Origin: JAAYKT01 sp964408955 | GTDB lineage: Bacteria; Bacillota; Clostridia; Lutisporales; Lutisporaceae | DNA length: 36,602 bases | Assembly (NCBI GenBank): GCA_964408955.1 | Contig: CAYPBK010000022.1 | Coordinates: 1-36,602, forward strand | Direction of reading: 5' to 3' | Part shown: positions 9,507-16,366 of the stretch, in pieces | Layout of the letters: each line of letters starts with the position of its first letter | Position numbering within the stretch: the first letter of the stretch is position 1 | Notes under the pieces: generated by a model | The model's database searches: none | What the model was told of the DNA's origin: nothing | What the model saw: the letters and a program-made list of their open reading frames with translations, nothing else | Position numbers and translations under genes: made by a program

Positions 9507-11408
9507 CTACTCAATTCCATAATATTCATTTAATATCCTATCTATTTGAGCTTCAAGGGCATCTTTATCCTCCTTAGCTCCGGTTTTTTCATAAAGCTTC
9601 GTAAGCTCAATAGCTATATCTTCGATTTTTTTACACTTTTCATAATCCGGAAGCTTTAAATCCATGACAGAATTAGGATAATAATCATAAACCCCGGAGC
9701 CCATCTCCTTTGCAAAAATCTTAAAATAGAATTCATATAGCGTTGAATTCAAAACTCCCAATAAAAATGGCAGTGTATATCCCTTGACATTTTCTTTTAA
9801 AACAAAGGAGTAGACATCCGCGCTGCAAAAACTGCCTTTAGTATCCAAAGCAAATCTGTTACTTTTACTTTTGAAAGGATATACTATTTTATCCTTTAAA
9901 AAAAGCTCTTCTTTTCTACCCCACTGCAGTTCGTACCACAGCCTCACACCATTTCTGCATTCCCGCCTCTTTTCCAGCTGCTCTTTGTATTTAGATATTT
10001 GAGCCATACTGTTGGGATAATCTTTCGGCTCCTTTATTAAGTCTGAATAGATAAGCATATATTTGCTTTTGCTAATTTTATATTTATCTACATGAGAATT
10101 TTTTATCCAGGGTCGCAGCAGCTCCTTTTCGATATTCAAATACTTTGCAATATTATCTTCTAAAACAAATGCTTTATCACACCCTGTAATTATCCCTTGA
10201 AAGCTATATACCACATCACCCAAGCGGGCTTTTCCTTTTGACTTTATTTTGTTTAATATATTCTCATTCTCATCAGAAACAAAAATCCATCTGTCGTCCA
10301 GAAGACCTTTTTGACTAATACTAAATATTTCAAAATCCTTGGAATCAATCCTAGCAAGCTTCTTGCCTTTGTATTTCCATACTGTAACCATATTTTCTTT
10401 ATCCAGTTCGGAAGCTATAAAAAATATTGCAGTAGCTACTCCGGCATCAGGAAATACTTTTTCACCTGAGAAATCTACAATTTGTATCAGCTTGCTGTTG
10501 TTTTTCAAATACCTTCTCAGATTTCTTCCCGTAGGGCTTTCAATGAAGTAACGGGATGAAATAAAGGATATTATGGTTTTATCCTTTGCCAATTCCAAGG
10601 CTCTTTGGTAAAAGCAATAGGAAAGGTCAGATTTATCAAAGAATACCTCATCATAGTTTTTTATAAGCCATCTTTTATAATTCATAGACAACTCTTTGTG
10701 CCCTACGTAAGGCGGGTTTCCAATTATTAAATCAAATCTGTTAGACCAGAATTCATGCCTTTTAAGGATAAGCTCTGCTTCATCTCCTGTTAAGTAGCTT
10801 ATTTCTTCCCTTCTAGCATTTCTAATTGTGTAAATAAGCTTATACTCTGCCAGCTCGTCCATTATTTGTTTATGTTCATAATCCTCATCCCACCGTACCA
10901 GGCTGTCGCAATATAAGATATTTAAATCAAAAACTCCTCCATTTTGTTCCTTTGCATTAAGGGCGGCAGAGCAAAGCCGCAGTGCTTTTTCATCTATATC
11001 CGCACCAAATATGCAGTTTTTTAAAATATGATAATGTAAATTATCACTGACCCAGTATTCGTAGCCTCTAACTACTTCACTTTGTCCATCTTTATAAATA
11101 TTATAGGTTTTTGATGCATAAGTTTCTTTAAGAATAGGCAGCTTGGATTTAAATTTATCCTTTAGAATATCATAGGCTTTAAGAAGAAAGAATCCCGCAC
11201 CGCAAGCCGGATCAAGCACCTTAATAAAAGGATTTTTAACCACATCAATATCCGAGGTGGTCTTTTCTAAAATAAAATCAATAATAAAATCCCCTGTATA
11301 GTATTTCCCATAGCTTCTTTTAGCTGAATTATCCAAAGATTCTTCATAAAGCTTGCCTAAGTCAAACTCTCCTTGTTTGCCATTTAGAATTTCCCCCATA
11401 AATATCAC
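9507..11408 (-). CDS. CamA-like orphan N6-adenine DNA methyltransferase
   Basis: Class I SAM-dependent adenine methyltransferase of about 633 aa. Motif I is DPACGAGFFLL (about residues 66-76) and the catalytic motif IV is NPPY (231-234); both mark the Eco57I/N6_Mtase fold. The C-terminal half is a TaqI-like target-recognition domain. Segments such as FQGIITGCDKAF, EKRRECRNGVRLWYELQWGR, FCSADVYSF and YDYYPNSVMDL closely resemble what I recall of CamA from Clostridioides difficile, an orphan enzyme reported to methylate CAAAAA and affect sporulation. An extra stretch of about 45 residues precedes motif IV. No nuclease domain and no separate restriction gene is visible. Start chosen as GTG 11408, six bases after AAGGA. 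Resemblance is from memory, so specificity is inference. Confidence 0.85.
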   Translation of the reverse strand: MIFMGEILNGKQGEFDLGKLYEESLDNSAKRSYGKYYTGDFIIDFILEKTTSDIDVVKNPFIKVLDPACGAGFFLLKAYDILKDKFKSKLPILKETYASKTYNIYKDGQSEVVRGYEYWVSDNLHYHILKNCIFGADIDEKALRLCSAALNAKEQNGGVFDLNILYCDSLVRWDEDYEHKQIMDELAEYKLIYTIRNARREEISYLTGDEAELILKRHEFWSNRFDLIIGNPPYVGHKELSMNYKRWLIKNYDEVFFDKSDLSYCFYQRALELAKDKTIISFISSRYFIESPTGRNLRRYLKNNSKLIQIVDFSGEKVFPDAGVATAIFFIASELDKENMVTVWKYKGKKLARIDSKDFEIFSISQKGLLDDRWIFVSDENENILNKIKSKGKARLGDVVYSFQGIITGCDKAFVLEDNIAKYLNIEKELLRPWIKNSHVDKYKISKSKYMLIYSDLIKEPKDYPNSMAQISKYKEQLEKRRECRNGVRLWYELQWGRKEELFLKDKIVYPFKSKSNRFALDTKGSFCSADVYSFVLKENVKGYTLPFLLGVLNSTLYEFYFKIFAKEMGSGVYDYYPNSVMDLKLPDYEKCKKIEDIAIELTKLYEKTGAKEDKDALEAQIDRILNEYYGIE

Positions 11409-11472
11409 CGCCAATCCTTCTAATTTAATTATACAATAATGAACTAGTATTTTGCTACAGTTCAGATATAAC

Positions 11473-11584
11473 TATGGTTTCAACATAGCTTATTTTATTT
11501 GATACGATTACGGAGTTCCAAGACTAATAATCTGTAGGCCCCTAGGCCTCTCTACAATGCAATCTTTATCAAATATTAATAATC
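11473..11584. repeat. MITE-like dispersed repeat, full copy (B)
   Basis: The left end ATTTGATACGATT (11497-11509) and the right end AATCTTTATCAAAT (11561-11574) are imperfect inverted repeats. Between them lies a GC-rich palindromic core, TAGGCCCCTAGGCCT. The left part is shared with 6380-6440 and the right part (11546-11584) with 71-109. It has no coding capacity and no transposase is nearby. Confidence 0.65.
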
Positions 11585-11661
11585 TAAAAAAATATGTGCA
11601 AATAGTATCAGCATTTCATAGTTTTGGTCATGAATTTTACGGATTTTTACAGCACTTTACT

Positions 11662-11689
11662 TTCACATTTTTACAAAATGGGCTATAAT
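11662..11689 (+). promoter_or_regulatory. ilvE promoter
   Basis: TTCACA (11662-11667) and TATAAT (11684-11689) are separated by 16 bp, a good sigma-A match. Transcription would start near 11696, just ahead of the AAAGGAG site and the ATG at 11720. Confidence 0.6.
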
Positions 11690-11719
11690 TATAATATAAC
11701 TTACGAAAGGAGCATGGTT

Positions 11720-12745
11720 ATGGAAAAAACAGTTAATATTGACTGGTCCAAGCTTGGATTCGGTTATATTAAAACAGATTTTCGTTACATATCTTACTGG
11801 AAAGACGGACAATGGGATGAAGGGACATTAACAGAAGATAACAGGCTTCATATTAGTGAAACATCAGCAGCATTGCATTACGGGCAGCAATGTTTTGAAG
11901 GCATGAAGGCTTACCGTAGAAAAGATGGTAAGATTCAGCTTTTTAGACCTGATAGAAATGCAGCCAGAATGCAAAACAGCTGCAAAAGAATAATGATGCC
12001 GGAATTTCCTATTAATAAATTTGTTGAGGCATGCAAATCCGTTGTTAAAGCCAATGCGCATTATGTCCCTCCTTATGGCAGCGGAGCAACACTATATTTA
12101 AGACCCCTTATTATCGGTGTGGGGGACAGTATCGGTGTTAAACCGGCACCAGAATATATTTTTACAGTATTTTGTACCCCTGTTGGCCCTTATTTTAAAG
12201 GAGGTATGGCTCCGGTTAATTTCTGCACAACATCTTATGACCGTGCGGCACCCAATGGTACCGGCGCGGCTAAGGTCGGAGGCAACTATGCCGGCAGCTT
12301 ATTGTCTCATGATGAAGCGGTTAAAAAAGGCTTCGCCGATTGTATCTATTTAGACCCTGAGACCCATACAAAAATTGAAGAGGTTGGGGCAGCTAACTTT
12401 TTTGGCATAACAGCCAAAAACAGGTTTGTAACTCCGAATTCACCTTCAATTCTACCAAGCATTACAAGACAATCCTTGACTGTCGTTGCAAGGGATATGC
12501 TGGGTATGGCAGTTGAAGAAAGAGATGTCTTTATTGATAAAATTGATGAATTTGTTGAAGCAGGCGCCTGCGGCACAGCGGCTGTAATAACTCCTATAGG
12601 CGGTGTGGAGCATGAGGGTAAGCTTCATGTTTTTCATAGTGAAACAGAGGTTGGTCCTGTAACAAAGAAGCTATATGATACTCTGACAGGCATCCAATTC
12701 GGTGACGTAAAAGGTCCTGACGGATGGGTTTATGTTATTGACTAA
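11720..12745 (+). CDS. ilvE: Branched-chain amino acid aminotransferase
   Basis: PLP-dependent class IV (D-amino acid/branched-chain fold) aminotransferase of 341 aa. It interconverts leucine, isoleucine and valine with their 2-keto acids, using glutamate/2-oxoglutarate. Seen: the group II BCAT opening WSKLGFGYIKTD, the segment LHYGQQCFEGMKAYR, the PLP lysine in GAAKVGGNYAGS (Lys185), and the EEVGAANFF and GTAAVITPIG phosphate-binding segments. Start ATG 11720 is seven bases after AGGAG; earlier in-frame starts lack a site. Length is normal. It is monocistronic: a promoter lies just upstream and a strong terminator downstream. In fermentative Clostridia it serves both synthesis and breakdown of branched-chain amino acids, so the liv importer at 26-30 kb is a functional partner. 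Confidence 0.95.
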   Translation: MEKTVNIDWSKLGFGYIKTDFRYISYWKDGQWDEGTLTEDNRLHISETSAALHYGQQCFEGMKAYRRKDGKIQLFRPDRNAARMQNSCKRIMMPEFPINKFVEACKSVVKANAHYVPPYGSGATLYLRPLIIGVGDSIGVKPAPEYIFTVFCTPVGPYFKGGMAPVNFCTTSYDRAAPNGTGAAKVGGNYAGSLLSHDEAVKKGFADCIYLDPETHTKIEEVGAANFFGITAKNRFVTPNSPSILPSITRQSLTVVARDMLGMAVEERDVFIDKIDEFVEAGACGTAAVITPIGGVEHEGKLHVFHSETEVGPVTKKLYDTLTGIQFGDVKGPDGWVYVID

Positions 12746-12776
12746 AGATTAGGTATTAAAAACTTATATAAGAATT

Positions 12777-12816
12777 CGGCATAGTCGCTATGTGGGCTAT
12801 GCCGTTTTATTTTTTT
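12777..12816 (+). terminator. Terminator after ilvE
   Basis: CGGCATAG (12777-12784) pairs perfectly with CTATGCCG (12797-12804) across a 12-base loop. A T-rich tail, TTTTATTTTTTT, follows. Confidence 0.85.
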
Positions 12817-12944
12817 GCAATAACATTTTCAGCCTTTAAAGCTATTTATTTAGTTAGCAAGTGTTGAAAGCTCGTAAAAAAAGCTGCCTACCTTTGAAAG
12901 TAAATAGGAGCCGGTTATTTTTATAAAAAATCCATGCGCTCATA

Positions 12945-12973
12945 TTGACATTTTTAGATTTGAAGAATATACT
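12945..12973 (+). promoter_or_regulatory. arsR promoter
   Basis: TTGACA (12945-12950), a 17-bp spacer and TATACT (12968-12973) make a near-consensus sigma-A promoter. The candidate ArsR operator begins 7 bp downstream, over the expected transcription start. Confidence 0.75.
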
Positions 12974-12978
12974 ATATT

Positions 12979-13000
12979 ATATCAAGTATTTTAGATATGA
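12979..13000. promoter_or_regulatory. Candidate ArsR operator 1
   Basis: The 20-mer ATCAAGTATTTTAGATATGA (12981-13000), with preceding AT, has ATATC/GATAT inverted ends. It matches 13364-13383 at 17 of 20 positions and overlaps the predicted arsR transcription start, a common place for ArsR autoregulation. Confidence 0.6.
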
Positions 13001-13009
13001 GGTGAAATC

Positions 13010-13321
13010 ATAGTTACTATATATGATGACCAAGCAAAGGTATTCAAGGCCTTTTGCGATGAAAATAGGCTGCGTATTCTTGAATTACTGCGTAGCGGAG
13101 AAAAATGTGCCTGTGTCCTAATAGAACAGCTAAATATGCCCCAGTCTTCGCTTTCCTATCACATGAAAATTCTTTGTGAGTCAGGAATCGTGGACAGCAG
13201 GCCTGAAGGAAAATGGATACATTATAAAATAAGCGAAAGAGGTAGTGAAAAAGCTCTTGCGCTTCTGATGGCAGTCACCACAGCAAATTCAATGACTGAA
13301 GAAAGTACTTGTTGTCTGTAA
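13010..13321 (+). CDS. arsR: ArsR/SmtB-family metalloregulator, noncanonical start
   Basis: Winged-helix repressor of about 103 aa. The reading frame is open from 13001, but no ATG, GTG or TTG occurs before the ATG at 13136, which would remove the first helices. Homology-like sequence (TIYDDQAKVFKAFCDENRLRIL in effect) clearly begins near 13013. The best initiation point is ATA at 13010, five bases after GAGGTG, so either a noncanonical start or a mutated ATG is likely. The metal site motif KCACV (Cys33, Cys35) sits in the helix that carries CxC in As(III)-sensing ArsR. The recognition helix is QSSLSYHMKIL. A vicinal Cys pair ends the protein (STCCL). It heads a cassette with a permease and a thioredoxin. 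Confidence 0.8.
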   Translation: MVTIYDDQAKVFKAFCDENRLRILELLRSGEKCACVLIEQLNMPQSSLSYHMKILCESGIVDSRPEGKWIHYKISERGSEKALALLMAVTTANSMTEESTCCL

Positions 13322-13352
13322 AAGCCATTTATCTGGTAAAATGGCTTTTTTC
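13319..13352 (+). terminator. Terminator/attenuator between arsR and permease
   Basis: AAAGCCATTT (13321-13330) pairs with AAATGGCTTT (13339-13348) and runs into a T tract. It immediately follows the arsR stop, so permease expression needs read-through or the second promoter/operator region at about 13356-13383. Confidence 0.7.
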
Positions 13353-13363
13353 AGGCACTATAC

Positions 13364-13383
13364 ATCAAGATTTTTGGATATGA
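13364..13383. promoter_or_regulatory. Candidate ArsR operator 2
   Basis: ATCAAGATTTTTGGATATGA matches operator 1 upstream of arsR at 17 of 20 positions. It lies between the arsR terminator and the permease start, which suggests that the permease unit has its own repressor-controlled promoter. Confidence 0.6.
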
Positions 13384-13415
13384 TAATACGGCTATGAAAT
13401 GGAGGTTTTAATACA

Positions 13416-14429
13416 ATGCAAGTAATAACAGCTATTTGGGGCTTTTTTCAGAATCAAATGCTCGGCATGAAGTGGCTCAATGACGTAATAGGCATCGGGT
13501 TATCTACTTTGGGGCTAGATATCAGTAACCGTTGGGTCGCCAGTGGACAGTTTTTTATTTACGATACTATCAAGATTGTTTCGCTCCTTTGCGTTTTAAT
13601 TTTTTTTATTTCTTATATTCAGAGCTTCTTCCCGCCGGAAAGGACTAAAAAAATATTGGGTCGCTTTCATGGAATTAGTGCGAATGCAGTTGCTGCTTTG
13701 TTGGGAACAGTAACACCTTTTTGTTCCTGTTCTTCCATTCCACTGTTTATGGGTTTTACCAGTGCAGGACTACCGTTAGGATTAACTTTTTCATTTCTTA
13801 TTTCTTCTCCCATGGTTGATTTAGGGTCATTAGTTCTATTGATGAGTATTTTTGGGACAAAAGTTGCTATCCTATATGTAGTACTCGGTTTGATAATAGC
13901 CATTATAGGCGGCACCATCATAGAGAAACTGCATATGGAAAAATACGTTCAAAGCTTTATTTCAAAAGGTGGGAACATAGACATTGAAACTCCTGACTTA
14001 AGAAGACGTGATCGTTTAGTTTTTGCCCAGGAACAAGTAATCGACACCTTAAAAAAAGTGTTTCCTTATATATTGATAGGTGTTGGAATAGGTGCTTTTA
14101 TTCACAATTGGATCCCACAGGAATTGATTGTAAGAGTTTTAGGAACTGGGAATCCGCTGGCCGTTCCTATAGCAACAATGGTGGGAATCCCCATATACGC
14201 CGACATTTTCGGGACTATCCCAATTGCAGAAGCCCTGCTTGGTAAAGGAGCGCAACTTGGTGTTGTATTATCGTTCATGATGGGCGTTACAACCTTGTCA
14301 CTGCCATCACTTATCATGCTAAGTAAAGCCATAAAACCTAAATTAATGGCACTTTTCATCGGGGTTTGCGCCGTAGGCATAATAATAGTAGGATACTTTT
14401 TCAACGCTGTCGCCCCAATAATTATTTAG
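13416..14429 (+). CDS. DUF318/UPF0718-family permease (ArsP/YraQ-like)
   Basis: Integral membrane protein of 337 aa with about eight hydrophobic segments. The family hallmark is TPFCSCSSIPLFMGF (Cys103, Cys105), followed by SFLISSPMVD; a related repeat occurs in the second half. A cytoplasmic loop near residues 170-215 is hydrophilic. Some DUF318 proteins (ArsP) export trivalent organoarsenicals, and others are uncharacterised. Its place between an ArsR regulator and a cysteine-pair thioredoxin supports a role in metalloid or thiol-reactive metal export. ATG 13416 follows GGAGG at good spacing. It is probably co-transcribed with the thioredoxin gene 32 bp downstream. Confidence 0.85.
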   Translation: MQVITAIWGFFQNQMLGMKWLNDVIGIGLSTLGLDISNRWVASGQFFIYDTIKIVSLLCVLIFFISYIQSFFPPERTKKILGRFHGISANAVAALLGTVTPFCSCSSIPLFMGFTSAGLPLGLTFSFLISSPMVDLGSLVLLMSIFGTKVAILYVVLGLIIAIIGGTIIEKLHMEKYVQSFISKGGNIDIETPDLRRRDRLVFAQEQVIDTLKKVFPYILIGVGIGAFIHNWIPQELIVRVLGTGNPLAVPIATMVGIPIYADIFGTIPIAEALLGKGAQLGVVLSFMMGVTTLSLPSLIMLSKAIKPKLMALFIGVCAVGIIIVGYFFNAVAPIII

Positions 14430-14461
14430 GATTCTAATATTTTTAAAAGGAGGGATTTATT

Positions 14462-14788
14462 ATGTCACTATTTGGAAAGAATAAAAAAGAGGAAAAAACA
14501 GACGGTAATTGCGTAACAAAGGGCGTGTCAAAGGTTGGGAACGCAAGCGTCAAGGTTCTCGGTAGTGGCTGTACTAAGTGCAGCGCGCTAGAAGCAGCGA
14601 CAAAAGCCGCATTGGAACAGCTCGGGATGGATACATCAATCGACCATGTAACGGACTTTTCTCAGATCGCAGCATACGGAGTAATGACAACACCTGCTTT
14701 AGTGATAGATGGAAAAGTGGTTTCTTATGGTAAGGTTCTCAAAACAGATGAAATTGTTACTTTTTTGCAAAAGGCTAGAGGCAAATAA
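14462..14788 (+). CDS. Small thioredoxin-fold redox protein (Thioredoxin_3)
   Basis: Protein of 108 aa with a charged 25-residue N-terminal extension followed by a compact thioredoxin fold of the TM0996/MTH895 (redox-active disulfide protein 2) type. The redox pair is GSGCTKC (Cys37, Cys40), and the cis-Pro region is MTTPALVIDGKVV. Start ATG 14462 follows AAAAGGAGG. Such proteins regularly sit beside DUF318 permeases and ArsR regulators, where they may reduce the metalloid or the permease cysteines; this is inference. It ends the cassette. Confidence 0.88.
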   Translation: MSLFGKNKKEEKTDGNCVTKGVSKVGNASVKVLGSGCTKCSALEAATKAALEQLGMDTSIDHVTDFSQIAAYGVMTTPALVIDGKVVSYGKVLKTDEIVTFLQKARGK

Positions 14789-14815
14789 TATAGAGGCACA
14801 TATTAAAAACTTAAA

Positions 14816-14851
14816 AGACTACATCAGAGATTTTACTCTCCAATGTAGTCT
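14816..14851. terminator. Hairpin between convergent thioredoxin and megL genes
   Basis: AGACTACAT (14816-14824) pairs perfectly with ATGTAGTCT (14843-14851), with an inner GAGA/TCTC extension. In the minus direction it is followed by TTTTAAGTTTTT, a plausible terminator for the methionine gamma-lyase gene. In the plus direction the tail is weak. Confidence 0.6.
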
Positions 14852-14922
14852 AAATTTCGCTAACCTTTAAGTTGCCCACTATATTTTTAATTTCTATGAG
14901 AAAGCTATTAAGGCTGCATTTT

Positions 14923-16122
14923 TTATATCATCGTATCTAGAACGGCTTTTAAATCGCCGATTATATCTTCTACGTCTTCTAACCCTATAGATAATCTGAC
15001 CAAGGTGTCGCTGATGCCGCTTTGGGCTCTTTCCTCCGCAGTGTAAGGCGAATGAGTCATTGATGCAGGATGTTGAATTAATGTTTCCGTATCTCCCAAG
15101 CTGACTGCAAGGCTGCAAAGCTTCACGTTATTCATCAGCTTTCTTCCTTCCTCAATGCCGCCTTTAAGTTCAAAAGCTATCATAGCTCCCGGCAGCTTCA
15201 TCTGCTTTTTAGCTAATTCATACTGTGAAAAGCTTTTAAGTCCCGGATAATATACCTTATCTATCGCCGGATGATTCTCTAAAAATTCCGCAACTTTCAC
15301 TGCATTTTCACAATGCTTTTCCATTCTGACTGCCAGGGTTTTCATCCCTCTTATTATCAAGAAAGCGTCAAAAGGGCTTATTACCGCACCAGTCATATCC
15401 TTTAACCCAAAAAGCCTAAGCTCTTTCATGAATTCCTTTGAGCCAGCTGCCAGTCCGGCAACTACATCGCCATGACCGTTTAAATATTTGGTGGCGGAAT
15501 GCACTACCACATCCGCTCCCAATTCCAAAGGTCTTTGTATATAGGGTGTGCAATAAGTATTGTCTACAACTACTATACATCCGTCATTTTTATGTGCAAT
15601 TTTACTGATGGATTCTAGATCTGTAATGTTCATATTAGGATTTGCGGGAGTTTCTAAATATACTACCTTTGTATTTTCTTTCATAGCTGATTCTACATTT
15701 GCAGGATTAGAAGTATCTACAAAGGTAACCTCTACTCCATATCTGGTTAGCCCATGACTGAGAAAAGCAAAAGTACATCCGTATAGAGTCTTAGCGGCAA
15801 TAACATGATCCCCCGCTTTTAATGCAGTCCATAAAACTGATGTTATCGCTCCCATACCTGAAGAAAAAGCAACTGCAGAATCCCCATTTTCCAGTAACGC
15901 AATTTTCTCCTCCAATACTGAAACAGTGGGATTGCCAAGACGTGAATAGATATAGCCTTCCTCTTCTAAAGCAAATCTTCTCCCGCCCTGCTCTGCAGAA
16001 TCAAAAATAAAAGTTGATGTTTGATAAATCGGTGTTGCCAAAGCACCTGCGTCATTCTTTTTCCAGCCGCCGTGAACAGCCTTTGTTGAAAAACCCATGC
16101 CACACATGTCGGATTTATCCAT
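14923..16122 (-). CDS. megL: Methionine gamma-lyase
   Basis: PLP enzyme of the Cys/Met metabolism family, 399 aa, expected to split methionine into methanethiol, 2-oxobutyrate and ammonia. The Tyr-Gly-Cys of LYGCTFAF places Cys116, the residue that distinguishes methionine gamma-lyase from cystathionine lyases and synthases. The PLP lysine is in HSATKYLNGHGD (Lys212), and VVVDNTYCTPY carries the ring-contacting Asp187. The C-terminal PASMTHSPYTAEER motif is also typical. ATG 16122 is preceded by AAAAGGGGG. Activity on homocysteine or O-acetylhomoserine is possible, but Cys116 argues for the lyase. It is divergent from the nitronate monooxygenase gene. This is a typical catabolic gene in amino-acid-fermenting anaerobes. 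Confidence 0.88.
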   Translation of the reverse strand: MDKSDMCGMGFSTKAVHGGWKKNDAGALATPIYQTSTFIFDSAEQGGRRFALEEEGYIYSRLGNPTVSVLEEKIALLENGDSAVAFSSGMGAITSVLWTALKAGDHVIAAKTLYGCTFAFLSHGLTRYGVEVTFVDTSNPANVESAMKENTKVVYLETPANPNMNITDLESISKIAHKNDGCIVVVDNTYCTPYIQRPLELGADVVVHSATKYLNGHGDVVAGLAAGSKEFMKELRLFGLKDMTGAVISPFDAFLIIRGMKTLAVRMEKHCENAVKVAEFLENHPAIDKVYYPGLKSFSQYELAKKQMKLPGAMIAFELKGGIEEGRKLMNNVKLCSLAVSLGDTETLIQHPASMTHSPYTAEERAQSGISDTLVRLSIGLEDVEDIIGDLKAVLDTMI

Positions 16123-16289
16123 GATAATTCCCCCTTTTAAATTTTAATAGGCATATAGTAATGTTCTATAAATATATTATATATCCTTCAAGAATTAGGT
16201 GGAAAAATAATTAATAAATGTACCATTTTCTAAAAATGAATACTCTTATCACAAGAATTTAATAATAACATATAATATATATTTCCTTA

Positions 16290-16318
16290 TTGCTACCGAA
16301 AGATTACTGTGATATTAT
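16290..16318 (+). promoter_or_regulatory. Probable promoter of FMN-oxidoreductase gene
   Basis: TTGCTA (16290-16295) and TATTAT (16313-16318) are 17 bp apart. An alternative -10, TATACT, lies at 16324-16329. Either would place the FapR-type palindrome at or just after the transcription start. Confidence 0.45.
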
Positions 16319-16334
16319 ATGTTTATACTAACTC

Positions 16335-16351
16335 TTAGTACCAAGTACTAA
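16335..16351. promoter_or_regulatory. FapR-type operator
   Basis: TTAGTACCAAGTACTAA is a perfect 17-bp palindrome (7-bp arms, CAA centre). It closely resembles the known FapR recognition sequence (TTAGTACC followed by an inverted half). It lies between the promoter and the GGGGAG ribosome-binding site of the downstream gene, an ideal repression position for a malonyl-CoA-responsive regulator. Confidence 0.7.
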
Positions 16352-16366
16352 TTAGGGGAGAGAAAA

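Larger units (their letters stand above)
11409..11719. other. Divergent intergenic region with repeat and ilvE promoter
   Basis: This gene-free stretch of about 310 bp between the methyltransferase and ilvE starts contains the methyltransferase ribosome-binding site, a full copy of the dispersed MITE-like repeat (11473-11584) and the ilvE promoter (11662-11689). I saw no T-box specifier loop or T-box sequence. Confidence 0.6.

Noticed and set aside
9507..11408. Complete Type IIG restriction-modification enzyme
   Set aside because: The protein begins almost directly with the methyltransferase domain; no N-terminal nuclease motif and no neighbouring endonuclease or specificity gene was seen.
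11409..11719. T-box leader for ilvE
   Set aside because: The promoter lies about 30 bp before the start codon, leaving no room for a T-box, and no T-box sequence was seen.
13136..13321. A 61-residue ArsR protein starting at ATG 13136
   Set aside because: It would lose the metal-binding CxC helix and the first helices, although family-like sequence continues upstream in frame with a ribosome-binding site at 12999-13004.
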